This document shows positions 1 through 7,541 of a DNA stretch of 61,793 nt, piece by piece. The DNA comes from an uncultured Acidimicrobiaceae bacterium (GTDB lineage: Bacteria > Actinomycetota > Acidimicrobiia > Spongiisociales > UBA5794). The notes under the pieces are model-generated. The model was not told where the DNA came from, ran no database searches, and worked only from the letters and a program-made list of their open reading frames with translations. How positions within the stretch are numbered: position 1 is the stretch's first letter; the number at the start of each line of letters is the position of its first letter. The stretch lies in contig CAMYKI010000011.1 of NCBI GenBank assembly GCA_947258985.1, forward strand, positions 1 through 61,793, given 5' to 3'. A program made the translations under genes and the position numbers.

Positions 1-1
1 A

Positions 2-637
2 GGCCTACGTAACCTTGTCTTGACCTTCAATGAGCTCGGTCGTTTTGAAGAGGCTCTGGCCCTATGCGACAGGCTCGAGAACGAGTGCGGCGACGACCTT
101 TCAGCCACGTCGTATCGGGCGACCATCTACTTGAATACGGGCTGCTGGCAGCTTGCAGCGGACGCCGCTACTCATCTTCACAAATTGTGGGCGTCCGAGA
201 GCTTCGTCGCGGCATTCGCTTTCTACGAGCTCGACAAGCCTCAAGATGCGGCGGCCATGTTCCTTCACGGTGCCTTGAACCATCCGCGTGCTGCCAACAT
301 GCTGTTGGGCAAACGAGCTCACGATCCCAAGAGCAGCGAGGAGGTTCGCAACCACAACGTCGGCGTCAGTCATTTGCGAGGGCTCCACGTGTATCTCGCC
401 AAGCAGAATCGGAGTGCGAAGAAGTTCTTTCGCGATTTTGCGCACCACCCGCACACCGAGGCGTTGCTCGCCGAGATCGAGGAGGTTGTCGTGCGATGGC
501 ATGCCCAACATCCAACCGATGAGCGGGAGGCCTTTGATCGCATGCAGCTCATCCAAACACCCGAGTTCGCGCGCAATGAGGCACGGGCGATAATCAGGGA
601 GATGCAACTCCCGAACGAGCAAGTCGCGGCCCATTAA
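2..637 (+). CDS. TPR-like protein, 5' end outside window
   Basis: The frame is open from the first bases of the window, so the TTG at 20 is probably internal and the true start lies upstream. The visible ~210 residues are helical with TPR-like A/B spacing, for example GRFEEALALCDRLE near the start and an ASESFVAAFAFYELDKPQDA helix pair later. There is no signal peptide or membrane segment. It ends 8 nt before the next ORF. TPR arrays usually mediate protein contacts. I cannot name a specific function. Confidence 0.6.
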   Translation, partial: GLRNLVLTFNELGRFEEALALCDRLENECGDDLSATSYRATIYLNTGCWQLAADAATHLHKLWASESFVAAFAFYELDKPQDAAAMFLHGALNHPRAANMLLGKRAHDPKSSEEVRNHNVGVSHLRGLHVYLAKQNRSAKKFFRDFAHHPHTEALLAEIEEVVVRWHAQHPTDEREAFDRMQLIQTPEFARNEARAIIREMQLPNEQVAAH

Positions 638-645
638 GGATACGG

Positions 646-1365
646 ATGCCAACGGTCTCAACAACAGCGGCGTGGTCGGTCACGCCGAGATATCTCGAGG
701 AGGCTGAGCGGAGCCTGCCGATGAGCGAGCGTTTGCTTGCCGCTTCCCATCGGCTTGACACGCAGAGCACCGAAACTACGGGGATGTCGTCTACATTGCG
801 GCCCGAACAGCAACCCGTTTTGACCAACTTTCACGAGTTCCTGCTCGAACGACCGCTCCTCGAAGCGATCCGTTCCGACAAGCCCGTGGTCCTGCTGATC
901 GACGAGGTCGATCGGGTCGAGATGGAGACCGAAGCGCTGCTACTCGAGGTCCTAGATGCCTTCCAGGTAACGATTCCGGAGCTGGGGACCATCACCGCTA
1001 ACTATCGCCCGCTGGTGGTACTGACGTCCAACAACACGCGGGAGCTTTCGGAGGCGCTGAAACGGCGTTGCCTGTTTCTCCACATTGACTATCCGTCGGT
1101 TGAACGAGAACGCCGCATTCTGTTGCACCAAGCCCCCGACCTCCCGGAGGCGTTGGCAGAGAAGATTGCCCGGACGGTTTATTCGATTCGCCAAATGGCG
1201 GTCCGCAAGGCACCCTCGGTGAGTGAGTCTCTCGACTGGGCACGGACACTGTTGGCGCTGGGAATTGAGGATGTGGACGCCGAGGTAGCCGCGGAAACGC
1301 TTGGAGTGCTTCTCAAGTATCAGAGCGACATCGATCGGGTCTCTCGGGAGTTGCTCGAGCAGTGA
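646..1365 (+). CDS. MoxR/CoxD-like AAA ATPase, N-terminally truncated
   Basis: From about residue 62 the protein follows MoxR/CoxD AAA ATPases: Walker B VVLLIDEVDR, then a pre-sensor stretch FQVTIPELGTI, sensor LTSNNTREL and LKRRCLFLHIDYP. The first ~60 residues do not look like the family, and no Walker A P-loop is present in this frame or in the 180 nt upstream. Family members are usually near 290 aa; this one is 239. MoxR ATPases pair with VWA proteins as metal-insertion or assembly chaperones, and the next gene is exactly such a partner, overlapping by 4 nt. Without the P-loop it probably cannot bind ATP normally, so it may be a remnant or a rearranged gene. Confidence 0.65.
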   Translation: MPTVSTTAAWSVTPRYLEEAERSLPMSERLLAASHRLDTQSTETTGMSSTLRPEQQPVLTNFHEFLLERPLLEAIRSDKPVVLLIDEVDRVEMETEALLLEVLDAFQVTIPELGTITANYRPLVVLTSNNTRELSEALKRRCLFLHIDYPSVERERRILLHQAPDLPEALAEKIARTVYSIRQMAVRKAPSVSESLDWARTLLALGIEDVDAEVAAETLGVLLKYQSDIDRVSRELLEQ

Positions 1366-2753
1366 TAACAACCTTGGGGTCGTTTCTAGGGGAGCTCCGA
1401 TCGCTGGGCATACCTGTGTCCACTGCCGAAGTTCTGGACGCAGCCGAGGCGTTGCGCTTCGTCGAAATCGCCGACAGGGAGAACGTCAGGGAAGCCCTCG
1501 CGGCCACATTGATCAAGAACCCTCGTCACCGGGCGCCATTCGACGTGGCATTCGATGTCTTCTTCTACGAGGCACAATCGAGTTCCGACCAAGGGGTTGA
1601 CGACGGTGCGGCGCCGGCAGCGGGCGAATCCGATGTGGAAGCTCTGATTGCTCGAATGGTCGAGGCACTGAGGTCGGGAGACAATGCACAACTGCAAAGC
1701 GCAATCAGATCTGCGGTCACTCAGTTGTCGGGTTTCCAGACGGGCCGTCCCGTCGGCGGCCGGTACTACCTGTATCGCGTGATGCAACGCCTGCAGGGGA
1801 TTGAACATGCATTGGCCCCCGACGGCGCTCTCTCCGGGCTGGAGGCGCGGCTCAGCACGGACGAGGTCGATTCTCTGCTGCGACTGCTCCAGGCCGAGAT
1901 CCGGAGGGAAATCACCAGCCGGCTTGTGGCCGACCGCGGTGCTGAGACGGTGGCGCGCACTCTTCGGGAGCCGTTGGCGGAGGATGTCGATCTCATGCAT
2001 GCCACGCAAGCGGAACTGGAGCGCGTCGAAGCTGTAATCGCTCCACTCGCCCGCAAGTTGGCGACGAGGTTGGGGCAGCGGCGCCGACGCCATCGTACGG
2101 GTCGATTGGACGTGCGGAGGACCATCCGAATGTCATTGGCGCATGGCGGGGCGTTGATTGAGCCTCGGTTCCGCCCTCCACGCATATCAAAACCCGAAAT
2201 CGTTCTGCTCTGCGATGTCTCGGGGTCGATGGCGGCGTTTGCACGATTCACTATGCAGTTCACCTACGCAATGGGGACCCAGTTCTCGCGCGTACGCACG
2301 TTTGCCTTCATCGACGAGGTCGATGAGGTCACCCATCTTCTAGCGGCTGGGTCCGGGTTCGACGGAACCATGACGACGATTGGGGATACCGCAACGGTCG
2401 TCGGACGTGACGGTCACTCGGACTACGGCGCCGTACTGCGGGCGTTTCAGGATCGTTATCCGGATGCCGTAACCGCACGCAGCACTCTCATCGTTGCCGG
2501 AGACGCGCGGACCAACTTTCGCGACGCCGGAGACGAAGTGTTTTCCGAAGTGGCGGATCGTGCCCGCGCCACGTTCTGGCTCAATCCCGAAGCTAGCCGT
2601 TTCTGGGATACGGGGGATTCAGAGATGAGCAGATACCGGCCGGCGTGTGACGTCGTGTATGAGGTCCGGACGCTGCGCCAACTCGAGCAATTTGTCGCCG
2701 ACGTTGCCATACCCGACCCCGCCGGAATTTCTTCGGAGCGTGTCCTTAACTAG
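1362..2753 (+). CDS. CoxE-like VWA domain protein
   Basis: The 463-aa product has an N-terminal helical region typical of CoxE-like proteins (LRSLGIPVSTAEVLDAAEAL) and a C-terminal von Willebrand A domain whose metal site begins at LLCDVSGSMAAF (DxSxS), roughly residues 285-300. The later STLIVAGDARTNF segment fits the rest of the MIDAS fold. It starts with GTG overlapping the stop of the ATPase gene, so the two are translationally coupled. In CO dehydrogenase clusters CoxD and CoxE help mature the active site; no cox structural genes are visible here, so the substrate is unknown. Confidence 0.75.
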   Translation: MITTLGSFLGELRSLGIPVSTAEVLDAAEALRFVEIADRENVREALAATLIKNPRHRAPFDVAFDVFFYEAQSSSDQGVDDGAAPAAGESDVEALIARMVEALRSGDNAQLQSAIRSAVTQLSGFQTGRPVGGRYYLYRVMQRLQGIEHALAPDGALSGLEARLSTDEVDSLLRLLQAEIRREITSRLVADRGAETVARTLREPLAEDVDLMHATQAELERVEAVIAPLARKLATRLGQRRRRHRTGRLDVRRTIRMSLAHGGALIEPRFRPPRISKPEIVLLCDVSGSMAAFARFTMQFTYAMGTQFSRVRTFAFIDEVDEVTHLLAAGSGFDGTMTTIGDTATVVGRDGHSDYGAVLRAFQDRYPDAVTARSTLIVAGDARTNFRDAGDEVFSEVADRARATFWLNPEASRFWDTGDSEMSRYRPACDVVYEVRTLRQLEQFVADVAIPDPAGISSERVLN

Positions 2754-2826
2754 TCACCTATCGGGTCGACAGTGTTGGCAAGGAAAACGTTCTGAGGGGA
2801 ATCTGAATGCGTGGTTTGGATACATA

Positions 2827-3216
2827 ATGACAACGCAAAGAGCATTGATAGTTGACGATTCAGAGGTGCTGCGGCGCCTCATCGACATGTGTCTACGGCC
2901 CGCCGGTTTTGAGACCGCAGCCGCGGCAAGCGGCGCCGAGGCGATCGAAACGGCAGCCACGTTCGTGCCTGATCTTGTGATTCTGGATATCGGTCTGCCC
3001 GACATGACCGGGTGGGATGTGCTCGAGGCCCTGCGGGCGTCCGACGTCAACGCCCAGGCCAAAGTCATGATCCTTTCCGGATACGAAGATGCTCACTCAG
3101 AAGCCAAGCGCCTCGGGGCCGACGCCGCCCTGGTGAAGCCGTTCCGCAACAACGAACTGCGCGCACTGGCTGTCGATCTCGCTGGTCCCCGATTCAGTGA
3201 GGCCAGCCCCGCCTAA
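2827..3216 (+). CDS. Single-domain response regulator (CheY-like)
   Basis: A 129-aa receiver domain with no output domain. The acidic pair DD follows ALIV at the N-terminus, the phosphoacceptor Asp is in LVILDIGLPDMTGWD, the Thr/Ser position is in VMILSGYED, and the conserved Lys is in ALVKPF. The ATG at 2827 is preferred over an upstream in-frame ATG because the receiver fold starts right after it. No histidine kinase is adjacent. The protein presumably acts by protein-protein contact or as a phosphorelay intermediate. Confidence 0.85.
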   Translation: MTTQRALIVDDSEVLRRLIDMCLRPAGFETAAAASGAEAIETAATFVPDLVILDIGLPDMTGWDVLEALRASDVNAQAKVMILSGYEDAHSEAKRLGADAALVKPFRNNELRALAVDLAGPRFSEASPA

Positions 3217-3362
3217 GCGGTCACGACCCGGTTCCCATTGCGGCGGCACGTCGCTACGTTGTCAATGCGGCCGGTGGCGGGGAAGGTCTACTTATCGGAA
3301 GCCTCGCAGCGGCGTTTTCGATTCTTTGTGCCAGCATCGTTCCCTCAGGCCTGTGCCCGGGC

Positions 3363-3938
3363 TTGGTTGCTCCACTCCCCGGTGAAGTGGTGCGCAGCTT
3401 TGCGCCCGTCGGCCGCTACGGAGGTCATTGGGGCATCGACATCTCGGCTGATTCGGGGACCACATTTCGCCCGGCTGACGGCGGGGTGGTCAGCTTCGCC
3501 GGCAGCGTCGCCGGGGTCCTCTCGGTCACCGTCGCCCACGGGGATGGATTGCGAACCTCGTACTCCTACCTGACCGCAATCGACGTCGTCGCAGGGCAGC
3601 AAGTGGACCGGGGGACGGTGCTCGGGCGTACCGGTATTGACCACGACTTAGCTGCGCTGCACTTTTCCGTCCGGGTCGGTGACCGATACGACGATCCGCA
3701 GCGATGGTTGCGTTGCTTTGCGGCGCCTCACAACGCTCTGCGGCTTATCCCGGTGCCCCATGCCTATGCTGCTGAACGTGCGACGCGGCATTCTCGGCGG
3801 TACCTTCGATCCTCCCCATCTCGCTCACCTTTTCGCCGGCGAGGCGGCCTATCGCGACCTGAACCTGGATGTGGTTACGTTCATTCCGGCAGGGGCTCCG
3901 TGGCAGAAGGCGGGTCGTACGGTCACCCCGGCAGATGA
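3363..3938 (+). CDS. M23-like peptidoglycan endopeptidase domain, start unclear
   Basis: The frame encodes a compact LysM-less M23/LytM-type fold: HWGIDISADSGTTFRPADGG (first His and Asp), VAHGDGLRTSYSYL and ALHFSVRVGDRYDDP (the final HxS-type strand). Upstream in the same frame from 3201 the translation contains a hydrophobic stretch LLIGSLAAAFSILCAS that looks like a signal peptide, but no ATG/GTG/TTG precedes it; TTG 3363 is the first standard start. The C-terminal ~55 residues overlap nadD in another frame and look non-homologous. Either end may carry a frameshift. Expected to be exported and to cut cell-wall peptides, if functional. Confidence 0.6.
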   Translation: MVAPLPGEVVRSFAPVGRYGGHWGIDISADSGTTFRPADGGVVSFAGSVAGVLSVTVAHGDGLRTSYSYLTAIDVVAGQQVDRGTVLGRTGIDHDLAALHFSVRVGDRYDDPQRWLRCFAAPHNALRLIPVPHAYAAERATRHSRRYLRSSPSRSPFRRRGGLSRPEPGCGYVHSGRGSVAEGGSYGHPGR

Positions 3939-4362
3939 TCGCTGGCAGATGACTCTGCTCGCCATCGAGGGCATCGGCTACTTCGAAGCCGACGACCGCG
4001 AGATACGGCGTGAAGGCTGGACGTACACGGTCGATACGTTGCGGAGCTTCCCCGTTGCTGACGAGCTCGTGCTCATCGTTGGAGCGGATACGGCGCGTGG
4101 CTTGCCGAGCTGGAACGAGGCTCAGGAGGTTCTGGAGCGAGCGACCATTGCTGTGGTACCCAGGCCTGGAGTCCTCGAGGACGACGTGGCCGAGGCACTG
4201 GCGGGCGGCAACTATGTGTGGCTCGACACTCCAGATGTCCGGTTGAGCGGCACCATGCTTCGGCAACGCGCCCGAGCAGGACACAGCATCCGGTTCCTGG
4301 TGCGCGACGGTGTATGGCGCTATGTCGAAAGCCAAGCGGTGTATGCCGACACGCAGGGTTAG
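3766..4362 (+). CDS. nadD: Nicotinate-nucleotide adenylyltransferase
   Basis: NadD transfers AMP from ATP to nicotinate mononucleotide in NAD synthesis. The nucleotidyltransferase signature GILGGTFDPPHLAH stands right at the N-terminus, and the ISSTxIR-type motif appears as LSGTMLRQR near residue 165. VGADTARGLPSWNEAQEVL is the usual central motif. The ATG at 3766 puts only seven residues before GILGG; ATG 3760 and GTG 3778 are alternatives. It is followed by rsfS, the common nadD-rsfS arrangement. The long frame of the preceding peptidase gene overlaps its 5' end. Confidence 0.93.
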   Translation: MLLNVRRGILGGTFDPPHLAHLFAGEAAYRDLNLDVVTFIPAGAPWQKAGRTVTPADDRWQMTLLAIEGIGYFEADDREIRREGWTYTVDTLRSFPVADELVLIVGADTARGLPSWNEAQEVLERATIAVVPRPGVLEDDVAEALAGGNYVWLDTPDVRLSGTMLRQRARAGHSIRFLVRDGVWRYVESQAVYADTQG

Positions 4363-4415
4363 TGTGTCGCCGGCGGAGATCTATCATTGTCCGACCGCGA
4401 CCGAAGGATCGAGTT

Positions 4416-4790
4416 ATTAGCGCTACATCCGAAGCCATAGAAGCAGCCCTGGCGGCTGCTGCGGCGATCGATGACAAGAAGGGACTGGATATTGCGGTGC
4501 TCGATATTTCCGAACTCCTCGTGGTTACCGATATCTTTGTGATTGCCTCGGGAACATCGAACCGTCACGTGCGCAGCCTTGCGGACGAGGTCGAGGGAAA
4601 GCTGAAGGCGGAATTGAGCCGCCGGCCGTTGCGGAGAGAGGGAAGAGAGCACTCGCGGTGGGTGTTGCTCGACTACGGAGACCTCGTAATCCATGTGTTC
4701 GACCAGGAGACCCGCGACTATTACCAACTCGAGAGATTGTGGGCTGATGCCCCCGTCATCGAGTTTGAACCGGCTTCCGCAGAAGCCTGA
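4416..4790 (+). CDS. rsfS: Ribosome silencing factor RsfS
   Basis: RsfS binds ribosomal protein L14 and blocks subunit joining during starvation. The 124-aa product matches the family: DDKKGLDIAVLDIS, VTDIFVIASGTSNRHVRSLAD, REGREHSRWVLLDYGDLVIHVF. I chose an ATT start at 4416 because homology begins there, a GAAGGA ribosome-binding site sits at 4403-4408 with 7-nt spacing, and there is no ATG in frame. The only standard alternative, GTG 4362 overlapping the nadD stop, would add 18 mostly Arg-rich residues unlike the family. Confidence 0.88.
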   Translation: MSATSEAIEAALAAAAAIDDKKGLDIAVLDISELLVVTDIFVIASGTSNRHVRSLADEVEGKLKAELSRRPLRREGREHSRWVLLDYGDLVIHVFDQETRDYYQLERLWADAPVIEFEPASAEA

Positions 4791-4811
4791 TACAATCCAT
4801 TCTCGTTTCCA

Positions 4812-4885
4812 GGGGCTGTAGCTCAGCTCGGCAGAGCGCTTGCATGGCATGCAAGAAGTCAGGGGTTCAAATCCCCTCAGCTCCA
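4812..4885 (+). tRNA. tRNA-Ala (anticodon GGC)
   Basis: A full cloverleaf is visible: acceptor GGGGCTG/CAGCTCC with the G3-U70 pair that identifies alanine tRNAs, D arm GCTC/GAGC, anticodon stem CTTGC/GCAAG with loop ATGGCAT (anticodon GGC), T arm AGGGG/CCCCT with TTCAAAT, discriminator A. CCA is not encoded. Its 3' half is the left attachment site of an integrative element. Confidence 0.97.
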
Positions 4886-4886
4886 C
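4839..4886 (+). repeat. Left attachment repeat (attL) in tRNA-Ala
   Basis: A 48-bp stretch covering the anticodon stem through the 3' end of tRNA-Ala is repeated exactly at 10512-10559. Identity stops at both flanks, which defines the crossover region of site-specific integration. Confidence 0.93.
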
Positions 4887-4890
4887 AACC

Positions 4891-4920
4891 CAAGATCCCC
4901 CGTGTTTACGGGGGATCTTG
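4891..4920 (+). terminator. Terminator after tRNA-Ala
   Basis: A perfect 13-bp stem beginning CAAGATCCCCCGT closes a GTTT loop and is followed by TTGTTTC. It sits 5 nt after the tRNA and 5 nt before the integrase stop, so it can serve both converging transcripts. Confidence 0.8.
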
Positions 4921-4925
4921 TTGTT

Positions 4926-6014
4926 TCAGAGGCCGAGTGACATGGGTCCCGATCTTCGGCGAGTCCGCGGAGAGTCCGCGAGAGATTGGGCTCTGGCGGC
5001 TTCAAGAGCGGCTGAGGCTTCCCGGTCGCGGCCCTCGAAGAGGTGTCCGTAGACGTCGTACGTGGTGCGGATCGAGGCGTGGCCGAGGCGTCGGGAGATG
5101 ACGTAGGGGTCCTCCCCGGCGGCGATGAGGAGGGCGACGTGGGTGTGGCGGAGATCATGTGGTCGCATGGGTTCTCCGACCGAGTCCCGTACCGCTGGGT
5201 ACCAGATGCGGCTACGGAAGAGCTCGAGCCGTAGTCGCCCGCCTTGGGGAGCCGTGAAGACAAGGTCGTCCTGGCCGGGATGGGTTGCCAGGTGTTTGAC
5301 GAATTCTTCAGCGAGGAAGGGCGGGAAGCTGACGGTGCGGCGGGCGGCTGGTGTCTTGAGTGGTTCCTCAACGCGGAGCTGGCGGCGCAGCAGGTCGAGT
5401 CGATCGGTGCGTAGGGCGGCGAGTTCGCCGGGTCGTAGGCCGGTGTAGGCGCCGGTGAGGACGAAGGCCCGGTATCGGGGTCTGATTGTGGTCGCGAGGT
5501 CCTCGACTTCCTCGATGGTGAGGAAGCGTTTCTCTGATTGCTCGATGCGGGGGAGAGCGATGCGGCGGCAGGGTGATCGGGAGAGGCGACCGTCTTCTAC
5601 GGCCAGGTCGAGTGCGAGTTGGAGCAGGGTGTAGGCGCGGCGGATGGTGGAGGGGGAGTAGCCGGCGGCGACGAGATCAGCGACCCAGGCACGGATCTGG
5701 CCCGGTTGGATGGACGCGATGGCGGCGTGTTCGAAGGTGGGCAGGATCAGGCTGCGGATGACCGATCCGTCGCTGTCACGGGTCGAAGCAGCCAGATTGA
5801 CCCGGCCCTTCTGCACCCGCGTGTTCCACTCCCCGAAGGTGATGCGAGAGCGCCGCGGGTCGGTCCAATCCCCGCGCACCCTGTCGGTCTCCACAGTGGC
5901 GAGAAACGTCTCGGCATCGACCTTCCGGGTGAAGTTGCGCGCTCGCTCACTACCGTCGGGTGCTCGGTAGCGAGCCTGCCAGGTGCCGGCGTCGGTCTTG
6001 CGGATGTGCGCCAC
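4926..6014 (-). CDS. Tyrosine recombinase / integrase
   Basis: A 362-aa phage-type integrase that would cut and rejoin attP and the tRNA site. The N-terminal AP2-like arm-binding region (KTDAGTWQARYRAPDGS) is followed by a SAM-like core-binding domain and a catalytic domain with Arg in YTGLRPGELAAL, HxxR in PHDLRHTHVALL, His in RRLGHASIRTT and the nucleophile Tyr in DVYGHL. I chose GTG at 6014, where family-like sequence begins; another GTG at 6068 is possible. The active-site residues are all present, so the gene looks functional. Confidence 0.95.
   Translation of the reverse strand: MAHIRKTDAGTWQARYRAPDGSERARNFTRKVDAETFLATVETDRVRGDWTDPRRSRITFGEWNTRVQKGRVNLAASTRDSDGSVIRSLILPTFEHAAIASIQPGQIRAWVADLVAAGYSPSTIRRAYTLLQLALDLAVEDGRLSRSPCRRIALPRIEQSEKRFLTIEEVEDLATTIRPRYRAFVLTGAYTGLRPGELAALRTDRLDLLRRQLRVEEPLKTPAARRTVSFPPFLAEEFVKHLATHPGQDDLVFTAPQGGRLRLELFRSRIWYPAVRDSVGEPMRPHDLRHTHVALLIAAGEDPYVISRRLGHASIRTTYDVYGHLFEGRDREASAALEAARAQSLADSPRTRRRSGPMSLGL
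4960..4982 (+). repeat. Candidate integrase arm site, left end
   Basis: A 23-bp block made of two tandem near-copies of GAGTCCGCG lies inside the 3' end of the integrase gene. The same 23 bp recur exactly at 10387-10409 near the other end, in the same orientation. In a circular form both would flank the crossover core as arm-type sites do. Confidence 0.5.
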
Positions 6015-6081
6015 GTCTCTGTTTCCCCGAACCCTTGCCTGCAACTGCGTCAGATGTACGCAGGGCACATCGTCGGTTCTG

Positions 6082-6135
6082 ACCCTCTGATCAAAGTCTC
6101 ACCAGAGTCTCAGCAACCCTCTGATCAGAGTCTCA
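6082..6135. promoter_or_regulatory. 20-bp direct repeats upstream of the integrase
   Basis: ACCCTCTGATCARAGTCTCA occurs at 6082-6101 and 6116-6135 with one mismatch, and a third partial AGAGTCTCA at 6104-6112. The cluster is 70-120 nt upstream of the integrase start, a fitting position for a repressor or directionality factor. The rest of 6015-6400 holds no convincing gene apart from the IS-end-like repeat at 6185. Confidence 0.45.
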
Positions 6136-6184
6136 GGGCATGAGTCCTGTAGGCGCTGGCTGGTCAGCGTTATGGGCGTCCGGA

Positions 6185-6229
6185 TGTTCCGGGGACATCA
6201 GTGACAGTGTTCCGGGAAGATGGGTGACA
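6185..6229. repeat. Two tandem 22-bp repeats resembling an IS end
   Basis: TGTTCCGGGGACATCAGTGACA at 6185 (18 of 22 bases shared) is followed after one base by a second copy at 6208. Repeated TGT-starting blocks of this kind are found at ends of IS481/IS21-type insertion sequences. No transposase frame adjoins it, so at most this is an end remnant. Confidence 0.3.
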
Positions 6230-6400
6230 CCGCCGCGGTGAGCGTTCCCTTGGTGGTGCTGGTCTCGAGGAGCGGATGGGCGGTGCCGTCGGATGTGAAC
6301 GAGCCGCTGCGCGTAGAGCGATCCAGGCCAGACTGAGATTCTGGTGAGAGGATCCCTCCGCAAGATGAGCCACGTAGGCAACTCCCAGAGGAGGAATCCC

Positions 6401-6529
6401 ATGTCTGAGCAACAGCTTGCAATCAAGGACCTACCCGAGAGCGCATCTGAGATCGCGACCGCGATTCGCACCGTACCCCTCTCAACACCACACGCACCTG
6501 CAACAAGTTGCTGCTGGTCGACTGGTTGA
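6401..6529 (+). CDS. 42-aa peptide with Ser/Thr/Cys-rich tail, RiPP-precursor-like
   Basis: An AGAGGAGG ribosome-binding site at 6387-6394, 6 nt before the ATG, is among the strongest in the window and supports real translation. The peptide starts MSEQQLAIKDLPESASEIA, an acidic/amphipathic leader-like half, and ends STPHAPATSCCWSTG, with seven Ser/Thr/Cys in the last 15 residues. That two-part layout is typical of ribosomally made, modified peptides. No lanthipeptide, YcaO or radical-SAM enzyme is visible in the window. It lies 16 nt before the SEC-C gene, so the two probably form an operon. A simple regulatory small protein is the alternative. Confidence 0.55.
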   Translation: MSEQQLAIKDLPESASEIATAIRTVPLSTPHAPATSCCWSTG

Positions 6530-6545
6530 CCGGGAGGTAGTGGTG

Positions 6546-7073
6546 ATGGCATTGGATCGTGGCAGATTGGCGAACATCGACCGGCGGCTGTTTGCCGAGT
6601 TGAGCCATGACACCGGGCCGCGAATGGTGAAGGTCCCCTTGTCGGCTGCCGCGTGGTCAACGTGGCGACGCTACTGCGATGTGCTCGGGCTGGCCATGGG
6701 GGAGGCCATCGCGGTACTCATCAACTGTGAACTGGCCACCGTTGTTGATGAGGGTGCGGACGGGAGTGCCGCGGTGTTGGCGACCCGGGCCGCCGAGCAG
6801 TTGGCTGCTCGTGACGCTGAACTCACGATTCGGGAACGCAATGTCAAGACGGTCGGGGAGAGGCAGCGGGCTTGGGGTGAGCGTCTTCGCCAGTGGGAGG
6901 CTGAACTCGAAACCAGGGAGGTACGGGTAGAAGACGCATCGAAGTCGCTACGCCGCCAACGCAACGCCGCGCCGAAGGTCGGACGGAATGAACATTGTCC
7001 TTGCGGGTCCGGACTCAAATACAAACACTGCAACGGCCTTCCCGCTCGACCACCCAACGCGGTTCCCAGATAA
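6546..7073 (+). CDS. SEC-C zinc-motif protein of the element
   Basis: The 175-aa product ends with a SEC-C motif, GRNEHCPCGSGLKYKHCNG, whose CxC...HC ligands bind zinc, as at the C-terminus of SecA. The N-terminal ~65 residues (PLSAAAWSTWRRYCDVLGLA) are helical, followed by a long charged region from about residue 75 to 140 that is likely coiled coil. A GGAGG site at 6533-6537 supports ATG 6546. It is encoded directly behind the 42-aa peptide gene. The specific role is unknown; the motif suggests protein or nucleic-acid contact. Confidence 0.7.
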   Translation: MALDRGRLANIDRRLFAELSHDTGPRMVKVPLSAAAWSTWRRYCDVLGLAMGEAIAVLINCELATVVDEGADGSAAVLATRAAEQLAARDAELTIRERNVKTVGERQRAWGERLRQWEAELETREVRVEDASKSLRRQRNAAPKVGRNEHCPCGSGLKYKHCNGLPARPPNAVPR

Positions 7074-7541
7074 CGGGATGGCGTCCAGTTCTAACAAGAG
7101 GCCGGATATCGCGCTGTCAAAGGACCTCCATAACGTTCGGCGCGGTGAGTGATCTGTGGGACCTGAGTAGGCCCGCCCAGCGAGTGGCTTCGAGCTGCTA
7201 GCTGGGTCCTTGTCTACTCTCAAGGTGTCGTTGGTTCGAGGCTTTCTGACTGGGAACTCTCACCGCGCAGAGGACCTCGCACGCGCAAACCAGACATGTC
7301 ACAGTGATCACGCAAGGGAAGGCACCCTTACAACGGCCCCCATGCACCACGCCAGTACGACAGCAAACCCTGCATATGGGTCTTCCACCCTCGGAGATGA
7401 CCTGCGCAGGCTTTGCGCTCGAGACCGTTTCTGACCCGATAGCCAGGGTCGACCCCGAGTGCTCTGATCATTGATCCACACGCGCCGGTGGACCGCGGTC
7501 GAGCACTCCTTCGGGCGCACGATCGCCACATGTCTGGGCTA
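7074..7541. other. 468-bp region without a convincing gene
   Basis: Open frames here are short, lack ribosome-binding sites and have no recognisable motifs. One plus-strand stretch near 7471-7600 reads RRWTAVEHSFGRTIATC, vaguely like the end of a DDE transposase, but it is too short to call. Confidence 0.5.
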
